Positions 53,005 through 61,699 of a stretch of DNA of 61,898 nt are shown here, piece after piece; positions within the stretch are counted from its first letter, which is position 1, and every line of letters begins with the position of its first letter. Below the pieces are notes generated by a model, which was not told where the DNA came from, did no database searches, and saw only the letters and a program-made list of their open reading frames with translations. The translations under genes were made by a program, and so were the position numbers. Source of the DNA: Clostridiales bacterium (lineage in GTDB: Bacteria > Bacillota > Clostridia > Oscillospirales > Oscillospiraceae); the NCBI GenBank assembly GCA_029008095.1, contig JAQXJB010000055.1, positions 1 through 61,898 of the forward strand, read 5' to 3'.

Positions 53005-53300
53005 GAATTTAATCTTACTGCTACCGCAGCATAAGAAGTGTGCCCATAACTATGAGCACCGTTATCCATGAAAACACCGGCACGACAATAGTGCGAATAG
53101 CTGTTTGCCATATCAGAATCGGTCTTTCGGATTCCGCACTTTGCCAAAATCGCCGTTATACCGGCAAAAAAGCGGAGCCGACCGCAAGGATAATCCACAT
53201 ACCAATACCTATTTATATATTTCCCTCAGATTTATTGGTAAAGACAACCGTTACCAAATTGAAAATTACCGCGAATGGTTTGGAGCAAAACAGCCTCCAG
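53005..53300 (-). pseudogene. Remnant of a small membrane protein gene
   Basis: On the minus strand three pieces line up: a hydrophobic segment (KPFAVIFNLVTVVFTNKSEG), an in-frame stop, then IGIGMWIILAVGSAFLPV. A second stop or frameshift follows, then RRFWQSAESERPILIWQTAI and a closing hydrophobic helix. It reads as one small membrane protein broken by a stop and a frameshift. Family not recognised. The rest of 52971-53445 holds nothing clear. Confidence 0.45.
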
Positions 53301-53445
53301 ACAAATCAGGCTTGCTAAAATATACTTCTATTATTTAAAAACGATAGTTTGATTTTAGTATTCGTAGATGCTATAATCAAGAAGATGATAAAAAGACAAA
53401 GAATAAAAAGCGATATAGTACAACAGCAAAAAAGGAGGTCACATT

Positions 53446-54801
53446 GTGGATTTAAAAGAACGCGCTGTTTATTATTACAGCGAACAGAATAAGGGTTGTG
53501 GAGTTGCCATCGTGCTCGCAGCAAACGATGTGTATAAGCTCGGCCTCAAGGAAGAGGAATGTCTGCTCTTTGAGGGATTCAGGAGTGGTATGGGCTGCGG
53601 AAGCACCTGCGGCAGTCTTGCCGGAGCAATCGGTATATTGAGCCGTATGTATGCAAAGCGTGAGGACTTCAAGGAGCTGTGCGGCAAACTCGTAGGGGAG
53701 TTCAAAAAAGAGCTGGCATGTGATTCCATTGAATGCTCTGTACTTTCGGCAAAATACAAGACCGAGGAAGCTCGCTGCTCCGCGGCTGTCGGCTTGACCG
53801 CTCAGACACTTGAGCGTTTTATTGAGCGGCTCGAGGGACGCGATGCGAATATTCACACCAAGGGAACTCCCATTGACCCGGCGGAGATAAAACGCGTCAA
53901 GGGTCTTGGCTGCCTTAGGGACAAGAGATATCCCGATGTGTTCAACGTCCGCGTTATTACCCGAAACGGTAAGATAAGCTCTGAAGAGCATCGAGTGATA
54001 GCGGAGGCGGCCGACCGCTTCGGAAGCGGAGCAGTGACCATGACCACGCGTCTGACTCTTGAAATTCAGGGCGTACAGTATGACAACATCCAGCCGCTGA
54101 TAGAATTTCTGAAGGAACACGGCCTTGATACCGGAGGCACCGGCTCTCTTGTGCGTCCCGTTGTATCCTGCAAAGGTACGACCTGCCAGTATGGTCTGAT
54201 AGATACATACGATTTGAGCGAAAAGATACACGAGAGGTTTTACATTGGATATCACGGAGTGTCCTTGCCTCATAAATTTAAAATCGCTGTCGGCGGATGC
54301 CCCAACAACTGTGTTAAGCCTGACTTGAACGATCTTGGCATAGTGGGTCAGCGTGTCCCGGTGGTAAATGCGGATAAATGCCGCGGCTGCAAGAAATGCC
54401 AGGTTGAGAATAGCTGCCCCATCCACACAGCAAAGGTGGTGGGCGGTAAAATCTGCATCGATCCTCTTGCATGCAATAACTGCGGCCGCTGCAAGGGCAA
54501 GTGTCCCTTCGACGCTATAGAGAACTATATAGATGGATATAAGGTGTATATCGGTGGACGTTGGGGCAAACGTGTCGCCCACGGTATTCCTTTGAGCAAG
54601 GTGTTTACCTCTGAGGAAGAAGTTATTGAAATTATTGAGAACGCTATCCTGCTGTTCCGCGACGAGGGCATCTCCGGCGAACGGTTTGCTGACACGATAG
54701 AGCGCCTGGGCTTTGCATATGTGGAGGATAAGCTGTTGAACCATAAGATAGATAAGGCTGCGGTTCTGAAAAAGACTGTCAAGGGCGGAGCTTCCTGTTG
54801 A
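53446..54801 (+). CDS. Fused C_GCAxxG_C_C / siroheme-type reductase with two 4Fe-4S clusters
   Basis: A 451-residue cytosolic redox protein made of two families. The N-terminal C_GCAxxG_C_C domain (about 1-135) carries C18 and GMGCGSTCGSLAG (C51, C55). The nitrite/sulfite reductase half-domain (about 150-300) carries the siroheme-cluster cysteines SCKGTTC near 242-247 and GGCPNNC near 285-289. Two ferredoxin motifs follow (CRGCKKC near 311, CNNCGRC near 342). The first siroheme pair is C-x4-C, one shorter than the usual C-x5-C. The substrate is unknown; sulfite or another oxyanion is plausible. The start is GTG with AGGAGG upstream, 72 bases before the Nif3-like gene. Confidence 0.85.
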   Translation: MDLKERAVYYYSEQNKGCGVAIVLAANDVYKLGLKEEECLLFEGFRSGMGCGSTCGSLAGAIGILSRMYAKREDFKELCGKLVGEFKKELACDSIECSVLSAKYKTEEARCSAAVGLTAQTLERFIERLEGRDANIHTKGTPIDPAEIKRVKGLGCLRDKRYPDVFNVRVITRNGKISSEEHRVIAEAADRFGSGAVTMTTRLTLEIQGVQYDNIQPLIEFLKEHGLDTGGTGSLVRPVVSCKGTTCQYGLIDTYDLSEKIHERFYIGYHGVSLPHKFKIAVGGCPNNCVKPDLNDLGIVGQRVPVVNADKCRGCKKCQVENSCPIHTAKVVGGKICIDPLACNNCGRCKGKCPFDAIENYIDGYKVYIGGRWGKRVAHGIPLSKVFTSEEEVIEIIENAILLFRDEGISGERFADTIERLGFAYVEDKLLNHKIDKAAVLKKTVKGGASC

Positions 54802-54873
54802 GTTTTTAAATGAAATTTGAGCCGCGTATGCCGTATTGCTTTATACAATGAAAGGCCTTAGAGGTGATGTGAA

Positions 54874-55719
54874 GTGACACATAGAGAGATTGTTGCAAAG
54901 ATATTGGCATACCACCCGAACATACCGGATTATCAGGGCTGTGACGACTATAAATGCGGCGATCCAGAGGACGAATGTACCGGCATTGTGACTGCGATGG
55001 TGCCTACTGTTGAGGTAATACGCAAAACCGCGGAGCTGGGGGCTAATCTGCTCGTTGTCCACGAACCATCATTCTATACTTCTCAGGATGGGCCGGGATG
55101 GTTTGAGCCCTTCGCCAATGAAGTGTTCGAAGAAAAGAAGAAGCTTTTGGGGGATAGTGGCATAACCATATGGCGAGACCATGACCACATGCACTGTCAT
55201 CAGCCCGACGGTATTTTTACCGGCGTACTCAAATATATGGGCTGGGCTGAAAGCGCAAGAGTGGACACAAGCTTCGGCGGTTATGCGCATTTTATCAGCG
55301 AAATACCGGAAACCACTGTTGGTGAGCTGTGCGGGCACATTATTAAAACGCTGAATCTGAATGGCCTGCGTTATATCGGCAACCCTGAGGCCAGGGTTAA
55401 GAAGCTGGCTTTGGTGGGTCATCTTTATCCCAATCCGATGCTTGATGCGAACGGCGAGTACAGCGTAAGAATAATCAAATCGCTGGAAGAGGAAGTGGAT
55501 GTAATTATTCCGGGCGAGGTAATAGAGTGGACGGTGCTTTCTTATGTCCGCGATGCCGTTCAGCAGGGAAGAGCAAAAGCGATGATAAGTATCGGGCATT
55601 TCAACTGGGAGGAGCTCGGTATGCGGTATACCCGCGAATGGCTGTCAGAGCTGCTTGAAAATAAAGTCCCTGTTACATATGTTACGGCAGGTGATATGTA
55701 CAGATATATTGCAAAATAA
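54874..55719 (+). CDS. Nif3-like dinuclear metal centre protein
   Basis: A 281-residue protein of the Nif3/YqfO family. The metal region appears as LLVVHEPSFY near residue 70, HDHMHCHQPDG near 108, and a late HFNWEELGMRY segment. Nif3 proteins bind two metal ions; function is unresolved, with GTP cyclohydrolase-like folds proposed. This member is divergent and shorter than YqfO. The start is GTG with GAGGTG upstream. Cotranscription with the siroheme reductase is likely. Confidence 0.8.
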   Translation: MTHREIVAKILAYHPNIPDYQGCDDYKCGDPEDECTGIVTAMVPTVEVIRKTAELGANLLVVHEPSFYTSQDGPGWFEPFANEVFEEKKKLLGDSGITIWRDHDHMHCHQPDGIFTGVLKYMGWAESARVDTSFGGYAHFISEIPETTVGELCGHIIKTLNLNGLRYIGNPEARVKKLALVGHLYPNPMLDANGEYSVRIIKSLEEEVDVIIPGEVIEWTVLSYVRDAVQQGRAKAMISIGHFNWEELGMRYTREWLSELLENKVPVTYVTAGDMYRYIAK

Positions 55720-55731
55720 TATGATAAACTG

Positions 55732-55780
55732 AAATCTCCGGAGTGCAGCTCTTTATGCTGTATACCGGAGATTTTATTCT
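55732..55780 (+). terminator. Terminator after the Nif3-like gene
   Basis: AAATCTCCGG pairs with CCGGAGATTT, with an inner GCAGC/GCTGT stem, followed by TATTCT. Confidence 0.8.
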
Positions 55781-55800
55781 ATCGCAAATCATGATCGAAA

Positions 55801-55828
55801 AATATTATTCTCAAATAAGAATAATATT
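55801..55828. promoter_or_regulatory. Operator-like dyad upstream of the mod promoter
   Basis: AATATTATTC and GAATAATATT form a perfect 10-base dyad with an 8-base spacer, ending 2 bases before the -35 box. Confidence 0.5.
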
Positions 55829-55830
55829 TC

Positions 55831-55860
55831 TTGACACCTTAACACAGTGTGTGTTATTAT
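55831..55860 (+). promoter_or_regulatory. mod promoter with overlapping dyad
   Basis: TTGACA (55831-55836) and TATTAT (55855-55860), spaced 18 bases. A perfect dyad TAACACA-GTG-TGTGTTA (55840-55856) lies between and over the two boxes, where a repressor would block RNA polymerase. Confidence 0.65.
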
Positions 55861-55869
55861 ACTAACAAA

Positions 55870-56080
55870 TGAATAGCATTTCCAACGCCCTGTGGCCTAA
55901 AGAACTATTCCATGGCTGCTTGGCCGGAGCCGTATAGCTCCCGTACCGCAATTCAGAAATGTGGCGGTATCTCCGTATTTGAGAAAGGAAATCTGCCGCT
56001 GGACTGCGTTATTTATGCAGTTTACGTTGTTTTGCGTACCTATGGCTTGCTTTGATTACTTTTCTCAAAGCAAGTTTTTT
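55870..56080 (+). promoter_or_regulatory. Structured leader with terminator before modA (riboswitch candidate)
   Basis: About 180 bases with many stems: GAATAG/CTATTC (55871 and 55904), GGAGC/GCTCC (near 55925) and GGCGG/CCGC. They are followed by a clean terminator, CTTGCTTTGA/TCAAAGCAAG with TTTTTT (56046-56080). The order aptamer-like domain, terminator, then modABC suggests a riboswitch. A molybdenum or tungsten cofactor ligand fits the genes, but I cannot match it base by base to the known Moco class. Confidence 0.5.
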
Positions 56081-56103
56081 CATTTCCAACCTCCTTTCCG
56101 TAC

Positions 56104-56200
56104 CCGAGCGGTCATATTTCGTGGGGTTATATGGCCGCTCGTGAGTATGCCTTAGTTCAGTAAAATAGGAAATGGCCGGGCGCATACCTTGATCATTTCC
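56104..56200 (+). other. Further hairpins in the modA leader
   Basis: CGAGCGG...CCGCTCG (56104-56141) and AGGAAATG...CATTTCCT (about 56167-56200) form stems between the terminator and the modA ribosome site. No gene is seen here. Confidence 0.4.
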
Positions 56201-56273
56201 TATAAATATATAATACCGTAATCATTATTAAGTAATGACGGTATATTACAAAAAAATAGTAAGGAGAATACAT

Positions 56274-57203
56274 ATGAAAGTAAAAAAAATTTTGGCAATC
56301 GTCCTTGCAGTAGCAATGCTGATGACCTTTGCCGCATGCAGCAATGCAAAGCAGAATGAAGAAAATGTTGCTCCACAGACAACAACCGGCAACCCTGAAC
56401 CCGATACTCAGAGCACACCTGACAGCCAGCCCGAGAATACTCCCGAAGCTGATACCACTGACGCAGAGCCGGTTGAGCTCATCGTGTTTGCCGCTGCATC
56501 CATGACCGAGACTCTCACCAAGCTGGGTGACGATTATATGGCCGAGAACAAGAACGTAAATATCGTTTTTAATTTCGACTCCTCCGGAACTCTTAAGACT
56601 CAGATCCAGGAAGGCGCGGATTGCGATATATTTATCTCTGCCGGACAGAAGCAGATGAATCAGCTTGATATCACGAATGAATCCGTGAATACAGATAGAC
56701 TGGATTTTGTTCTTGCCGATACTCGCTTTGATATTCTTGAAAACAAAGTCGCTCTGGCTGTTCCTGAAGGAAATCCTGCCAATATAAATTCCTATGATGA
56801 GCTCGCAGCCGGTCTCAAAGATGGAAGCATTATGCTGGCTATGGGCAATTCTGACGTTCCTGTCGGACAGTACACCCAGAACATACTGGCTTTCTATGAA
56901 CTGAACGAAGAAGAGCTTGCAACGGCAGGCTGCATCACTTATGGCTCTAATGTTAAGGAAGTAACCACTCAGGTTTCCGAGGCTACCGTAGACTGCGGAA
57001 TCATTTATCAGACCGACGCTTTTTCTGCAGGTCTTACAGTTGTTGATACCGCGACCGCCGAGATGTGCGGCCAGGTCATCTATCCCGCTGCCGTAATGAA
57101 CGTTTCTAAGAATGTTGACGCGGCCAAGGCTTTACTTGAGTATTTGACCGGAGATGCAGCGGACGCCGTATTTGAGGGTGTAGGCTTCACTCCCGTAGCT
57201 TGA
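56274..57203 (+). CDS. modA: Molybdate ABC transporter binding lipoprotein
   Basis: A 309-residue lipoprotein with lipobox FAAC near residue 21, a Thr/Pro/Glu-rich linker (about 25-65), then the ModA fold. The oxyanion-binding signature VFAAASMTETL and NFDSSGTLKTQI is present, with ASGQ-like SAGQKQMNQL. It binds molybdate or tungstate outside the membrane. AAGGAG precedes the ATG. First gene of modABC. Confidence 0.95.
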   Translation: MKVKKILAIVLAVAMLMTFAACSNAKQNEENVAPQTTTGNPEPDTQSTPDSQPENTPEADTTDAEPVELIVFAAASMTETLTKLGDDYMAENKNVNIVFNFDSSGTLKTQIQEGADCDIFISAGQKQMNQLDITNESVNTDRLDFVLADTRFDILENKVALAVPEGNPANINSYDELAAGLKDGSIMLAMGNSDVPVGQYTQNILAFYELNEEELATAGCITYGSNVKEVTTQVSEATVDCGIIYQTDAFSAGLTVVDTATAEMCGQVIYPAAVMNVSKNVDAAKALLEYLTGDAADAVFEGVGFTPVA

Positions 57204-57228
57204 TTTTAGCAATATTTTGGGCGTATAA

Positions 57229-57253
57229 TAGGCGGGGCGTAAGGCCCCGCCTA
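57229..57253 (+). other. Intergenic hairpin modA-modB
   Basis: TAGGCGGGGC pairs with GCCCCGCCTA around a short loop, without T-run. Such hairpins often protect the 3' end of the binding-protein message and so raise its level over the permease. Confidence 0.6.
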
Positions 57254-57279
57254 AAGTTTGATATTTGGATGGGATAAAA

Positions 57280-57921
57280 ATGGATTGGTTTCCCCTTATT
57301 AATTCGCTGCGCATAGCCGGGATAAGCACTGTAATAATCTTTTTTGTAGGTATTTTCGCGGCGTATTATATTTCCAGAGCACCGAGAGCCATCAAAGGTG
57401 TACTTGATGTTATTCTCACCATGCCGCTGGTGCTGCCGCCCACTGTTGTTGGATATCTTCTTCTACGTGTTCTCGGACCGAAGCGTGTTATAGGAGCGTG
57501 GGTATTGTCCGTTTTTGGAATAAAGCTGACAATGACCTGGTGGTCAGCCATCTTTGCCACTGTGGTGGTCATATTCCCACTCATGTACCGCACCGCCCGC
57601 AGCGCGTTTGAGAGCTTTGATGAGACCCTGGCATATTCGGGAAAATCTCTGGGACTCTCAAACAGCTACATATTTTGGCGCATCCGGATGCCAAACTGCC
57701 GTCAGGGCATATTGGCCGGAACCGTGCTGGCATTCGCCAGAGCTCTCGGAGAGTATGGAGCGACGAGCATGATTGCGGGCTACACGCCCGGGCGTACGGC
57801 GACTATATCCACTACCGTGTATCAGCTTTGGCGGACAAATGATGATGCCCTTGCTTTTAAATGGGTATTGGTGAATATGGCAATATCTTTTGTAGTCCTT
57901 TTGGCGGTAAATATGCTGTAA
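57280..57921 (+). CDS. modB: Molybdate ABC transporter permease
   Basis: A 213-residue permease with five to six helices and the ModB EAA region (ESFDETLAYSGKSLGLSNSYIFWRIRMP), followed by REFGATSM-like ALGEYGATSMIAGYTPGRT. The ATG at 57280 gives the usual MDW start; an ATG five codons earlier is possible. Its ribosome site (GGATGGGA) is weak. 40 bases before modC. Confidence 0.95.
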   Translation: MDWFPLINSLRIAGISTVIIFFVGIFAAYYISRAPRAIKGVLDVILTMPLVLPPTVVGYLLLRVLGPKRVIGAWVLSVFGIKLTMTWWSAIFATVVVIFPLMYRTARSAFESFDETLAYSGKSLGLSNSYIFWRIRMPNCRQGILAGTVLAFARALGEYGATSMIAGYTPGRTATISTTVYQLWRTNDDALAFKWVLVNMAISFVVLLAVNML

Positions 57922-57961
57922 AAAAGAAACGGCGGCAAAAAAGGGAAGGGAGGTCGCTGAG

Positions 57962-59002
57962 ATGTCGATTTTTGTGGACATTGAAAAATCTCTCGGTTCC
58001 TTTGACTTGAAAATGAAATTTGAAGCAGGGAATGAAACTCTTGCTTTGCTTGGCGCATCGGGCTGCGGTAAAAGCATGACGTTAAAATGCATTGCCGGAA
58101 TAGAAAGACCGGATAAAGGCCGGATAGTTGTCGATGATGTTGTCCTGTTTGATTCTGAAAAACACATCGATTTGTCACCGCAAGAGCGGCATGTTGGTCT
58201 GATGTTTCAAAACTACGCGCTGTTTCCCAATATGACGGTGCTTCAGAATATACGTGCCGGAGCAAAGCGTGAAAGAAACAAAGCAAAGCGTGACGCGTCG
58301 GTTAGGCAGATAATGGAAAGCTTCAAGATAAGCGAGCTTGCGGGACGATATCCCTCTCAAATCTCAGGAGGTCAGCAGCAGCGGGTGGCTATGGCTCGCA
58401 TACTTATATCCGCACCTAATATACTGCTGCTGGACGAGCCCTTTTCCGCCCTTGACAGCCATCTGCGTTTCCATATGGAGCAGGAAGTCAGAAAGGTTAT
58501 CCATGATTTCGGGAAGACGGTTCTTATGGTATCCCATGACAGGGACGAAGTGTTCCGCATGTCAGATAGTATCGCGGTAATAAATAATGGATGCGTTGAG
58601 GCTTTTGGCAGCAAAGAAAATGTATTCAGCAACCCTGAAACCAAAACCGGAGCTATGCTCACTGGCTGTAAAAATATATCCCGTGTTGAGAAACTCGAAA
58701 ACGGGCGTGTATATGCGGCTGATTGGGGCGTAGAGCTGAATATTTCCCGGGATATGCCGGATATGAAATATGTGGGAATTCGGATGCATTATGTCCGCCT
58801 TGGTAAAGGTGAAAATGCGTTTCGCTGCAGTGTGGTGGAGGAAATAGAAAATCCATTTTCGTTCACCGTCATGCTGCGTCCTGTTGGCGCTGATAAGGGC
58901 GTACCGATCGGTTGGGAAATGGATAAAGAAGCATGGCGTTCAATACGTTCTGAAGAGCTCGAAGTCTGCTTCCCTGATGAAAGTCTTTTGCTTCTGAAAT
59001 AA
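57962..59002 (+). CDS. modC: Molybdate ABC transporter ATPase
   Basis: A 346-residue ATPase with Walker A GASGCGKS (31-38), signature ISGGQQQR and Walker B ILLLDEPFSALD. A C-terminal domain follows (about 240-346) in place of a clear Mop/TOBE pair. Drives molybdate uptake with ModA and ModB. GGGAGG lies 7 bases before the ATG. Probably cotranscribed with the MoeA-like gene 82 bases downstream. Confidence 0.95.
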   Translation: MSIFVDIEKSLGSFDLKMKFEAGNETLALLGASGCGKSMTLKCIAGIERPDKGRIVVDDVVLFDSEKHIDLSPQERHVGLMFQNYALFPNMTVLQNIRAGAKRERNKAKRDASVRQIMESFKISELAGRYPSQISGGQQQRVAMARILISAPNILLLDEPFSALDSHLRFHMEQEVRKVIHDFGKTVLMVSHDRDEVFRMSDSIAVINNGCVEAFGSKENVFSNPETKTGAMLTGCKNISRVEKLENGRVYAADWGVELNISRDMPDMKYVGIRMHYVRLGKGENAFRCSVVEEIENPFSFTVMLRPVGADKGVPIGWEMDKEAWRSIRSEELEVCFPDESLLLLK

Positions 59003-59084
59003 AATATGGCGGTTAACGGCTTGCGTTAGTGTCCTCTGATATGGTACAATAATAAAAACTATCCATGTTGAAAGGATTTTGGAT

Positions 59085-60101
59085 ATGAAAAAGGTAAATG
59101 TAGAAAATGCTGTCGGCATGGAGCTGTGCCACGACATAACTGCTATGAGAGACGGTTTTAAGGGTGCAGCGTTCAAGCGCGGACATATCATAACCGAATC
59201 TGATATCCCTGAACTTCTTGACATAGGCAAGCGCACTATATTCGTATGGGAAGAAAATGCCGGTGAGATACACGAAGAGGACGCCGCCCGCCGAATGGCT
59301 GCTATGTGCCCTGTTGAGGGTGCTCACTATACCGAACCATCCGAAGGTAAGGTACTGCTGATGGCAGATGAGCGCGGAATGCTGCGCGTGGATACTGAGC
59401 TGCTCCGTCAAGTAAATTCCATCGGAGATATAACCATTTCCACTATGCCTGACCATTATCCCGTAGAGGCCGGCGCACGTCTGGCTTCCATGCGTATCGT
59501 TCCGCTGGTCACCGAAGAAGCGCAGATAATCAAGGCCGAGGAGCTGTGCAGAAACAGAAAGCTCATTGGCCTTCGCCCCTTTAAGCAGATGAAGGTTGGC
59601 GTTATAATTACCGGCTCCGAGGTATACAGCGGACGCATAAAGGATAAGTTTGAGCCTGTAGTTCGCGCAAAGCTGAAGAATTTTCCCTCTGAGCTTCTTG
59701 GCGTGACTATTTGCGACGATGACGTTGATATGATCGTGAACGCCGCTAAGAATTATCTGGACCAGCAGGCCGATTTTCTTATCTTTACGGGCGGCATGTC
59801 GGTCGACCCGGACGATATCACTCCTACTGCGATTCGCCGGTTTGGCGCGGATATAATAAGCCATGGTGTGCCCTCTCAGCCCGGAAATATGACCCTGGTA
59901 GCCTATTTGAACGATGTTGCTATACTCGGCGTACCCGGCGCAGCCATCAGCCTGCCAACCACGATTTTTGATGTGCTGCTGCCTCAGGTGTTTACCGGGG
60001 ACAAGCTTACCAAGGCTGATCTCATCAATCTCGGCGACGGTGGGCTTTGCCAGCTCTGCAAGACTTGCCATTATCCCAATTGTACCTTCGGAAGATATTG
60101 A
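59085..60101 (+). CDS. MoeA/MogA-like molybdopterin-binding protein
   Basis: A 338-residue protein. The N-terminal part (about 10-60) resembles the MoeA-type head (VGMELCHDITAM). The MoCF-biosynthesis fold spans about 165-315, with ITGSEVYSG, LIFTGGMSVDPDD and GVPGAA. It ends in a Cys-rich tail, C-x2-C-x2-C-x4-C (CQLCKTCHYPNC), that could bind a metal or FeS cluster. It is shorter than MoeA (about 400). It may insert molybdenum into, or shape, a pterin cofactor for a molybdoenzyme encoded elsewhere. ATG 59085 has AAAGGA 8 bases upstream. Confidence 0.85.
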   Translation: MKKVNVENAVGMELCHDITAMRDGFKGAAFKRGHIITESDIPELLDIGKRTIFVWEENAGEIHEEDAARRMAAMCPVEGAHYTEPSEGKVLLMADERGMLRVDTELLRQVNSIGDITISTMPDHYPVEAGARLASMRIVPLVTEEAQIIKAEELCRNRKLIGLRPFKQMKVGVIITGSEVYSGRIKDKFEPVVRAKLKNFPSELLGVTICDDDVDMIVNAAKNYLDQQADFLIFTGGMSVDPDDITPTAIRRFGADIISHGVPSQPGNMTLVAYLNDVAILGVPGAAISLPTTIFDVLLPQVFTGDKLTKADLINLGDGGLCQLCKTCHYPNCTFGRY

Positions 60102-60114
60102 TTTATTTTAAATA

Positions 60115-60149
60115 AAAAATGGGTCATGCATTAGGCATGGCCCATTTTT
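60115..60149. terminator. Bidirectional terminator
   Basis: AAAAATGGGTCATGC pairs with GCATGGCCCATTTTT (one wobble), between the MoeA-like and uraA-type genes; T-runs exist on both strands. Confidence 0.9.
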
Positions 60150-60166
60150 ATATAGTGCATTACGAG

Positions 60167-61534
60167 TTATTTCTCAGCCTTAGTCTTTCTGTTGAGAACT
60201 ATGTTGGTAATGATACCGAGGATGAGAGCGCAGGCGATGGTGGTTATCGTGACCTTACCGATGGCTATGCTGAGGCCGCCGATACCGGGAATGAGAATAG
60301 AAGCGACTACGAAGAGGTTTCTGTTATCGCCCAGGTCTACCTGCTGAATCATCTTCAGACCGGAAACGGCGATGAAGCCATAGAGTGCTACGCAGATGCC
60401 GCCCATTACGCAGGAGGGGATGGTGTTGACAAAAGCTACAAAGGGAGTAAGGAAGGCAATGAGAATAGCAAGGATAGCGGTGGTGATAATGGTGGCAACG
60501 GAAGCATTGCGGGTGATAGCAACGCAGCCGACAGATTCGCCGTAAGTGGTATTGGGGCAGCCTCCGAAGAACGCGCCAACCATAGAGCCTACGCCGTCGC
60601 CGAGGAGGGTGCGGTGCAGACCGGGATTCTCAAGCAGATCTTGTCCGATAATGGTGGAAAGATTCTTGTGGTCGGCAATGTGCTCGGCGAAGACAACGAA
60701 AGCGACGGGAACATATGCGACAGCAACGGTACCTATCTGAGCGCCGGTAATTTCCTTGATACCGGGGATCGCCTTAATAAATGTAAAGTCAGGAACAGAG
60801 AAGAAGCTCTGGATGGTAACAGGGGAGAAGTTGCTTACCAGAGCGGAATAGTCGATTACCTTCAATGCGTCGTTGCCGGTAACTGTGCCGATGATGTAGA
60901 AGATGCTGGCGGCGGCATAACCGGCAAGAACACCGAAAATGAAGGGGATAAGCTTGCCCATGCGCTTGCCGTATACGGAGGCGATCATGGTGACAAACAG
61001 AGTGATAAGCCCGACGATAAGAGTGACATATACGCTGCCGCCGGTGTAGTTGGTCTTCTGCAGATCGCCTACGGCGTTTACCGCAAGGCTGAGACCGATA
61101 ATGGCAACAGTAGGTCCGATAACAACCGGAGGCATGAGCTTGTTGATCCACTTTACGCCAACTAACTTGACGATGAGCGCGAGAACAACATAGACCAGAC
61201 CGGCGAAGATGGCACCCAAGATTAGGCCAAGGTAGCTTACAGCCATAGAGCCGGCAAAGGCAGCGGCCATGGAACCAAGGAAGGCAAAGGAAGAGCCAAG
61301 GAATACAGGGCTGTTTGCCTTGGTGAAGAGAATGTATATCAGAGTACCCATACCGGCGCCCAGAAGAGCGGCGGCGGGGCTCATGGCGTCAGCCGTTCCA
61401 ATAGTACCCCAATTGGCGCTTGTGATAACGGGAACCACGAGGGTTGCGGCCATGATAGCAAGAAGCTGCTGAATAGCAAAAATAATCAGCTGGCCAAACT
61501 TTGGTTTGTCTTTAATCTTGTAAATAAGATCCAT
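60167..61534 (-). CDS. uraA: UraA-type uracil/xanthine permease
   Basis: A 455-residue NCS2 permease with about 14 helices. It has the family motif region GSSFAFLGS, PPVVIGPTVAIIGLSLA and the late GGCPNTTYGESVG. The opening FGQLIIFAIQQLLAIMAATLVVP fits the uracil branch, though xanthine cannot be excluded. GGAGG precedes the ATG. Its leader carries an attenuator, so expression is probably coupled to nucleotide supply. Confidence 0.92.
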   Translation of the reverse strand: MDLIYKIKDKPKFGQLIIFAIQQLLAIMAATLVVPVITSANWGTIGTADAMSPAAALLGAGMGTLIYILFTKANSPVFLGSSFAFLGSMAAAFAGSMAVSYLGLILGAIFAGLVYVVLALIVKLVGVKWINKLMPPVVIGPTVAIIGLSLAVNAVGDLQKTNYTGGSVYVTLIVGLITLFVTMIASVYGKRMGKLIPFIFGVLAGYAAASIFYIIGTVTGNDALKVIDYSALVSNFSPVTIQSFFSVPDFTFIKAIPGIKEITGAQIGTVAVAYVPVAFVVFAEHIADHKNLSTIIGQDLLENPGLHRTLLGDGVGSMVGAFFGGCPNTTYGESVGCVAITRNASVATIITTAILAILIAFLTPFVAFVNTIPSCVMGGICVALYGFIAVSGLKMIQQVDLGDNRNLFVVASILIPGIGGLSIAIGKVTITTIACALILGIITNIVLNRKTKAEK

Positions 61535-61603
61535 TTGTATTTTCCCTCCGACAAATTATTTTATATAAACCATGAACCGTGCCACGGATTTATATCAAAA
61601 GAC

Positions 61604-61693
61604 ATAAAAAAGACCTTGTCCACATGCCAAGGTATTAGAGGGTCGGATATCCCGGCAGACCATTGCCAGTGATAGTTGCGATTTGATTATACC
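61604..61693 (-). promoter_or_regulatory. Attenuator leader of the permease gene
   Basis: On the minus strand a terminator ACCTTG/CAAGGT followed by TTTTTTA lies at 61633-61605. Upstream, GGTAT (61693-61689) can pair with ATACC (61635-61631), whose last three bases belong to the terminator arm, so the two folds exclude each other. The segment between contains TCTGCCGGG and TCCGACC, faintly like the J2/3-P3 part of purine riboswitches, but the loop pair of that class is missing. Ligand unknown. Confidence 0.55.
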
Positions 61694-61699
61694 GCTAAG

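Noticed and set aside
61604-61693. Purine riboswitch before the permease
   Set aside because: TCTGCCGGG and TCCGACC resemble part of it, but the two kissing loops and the usual stem lengths are absent.
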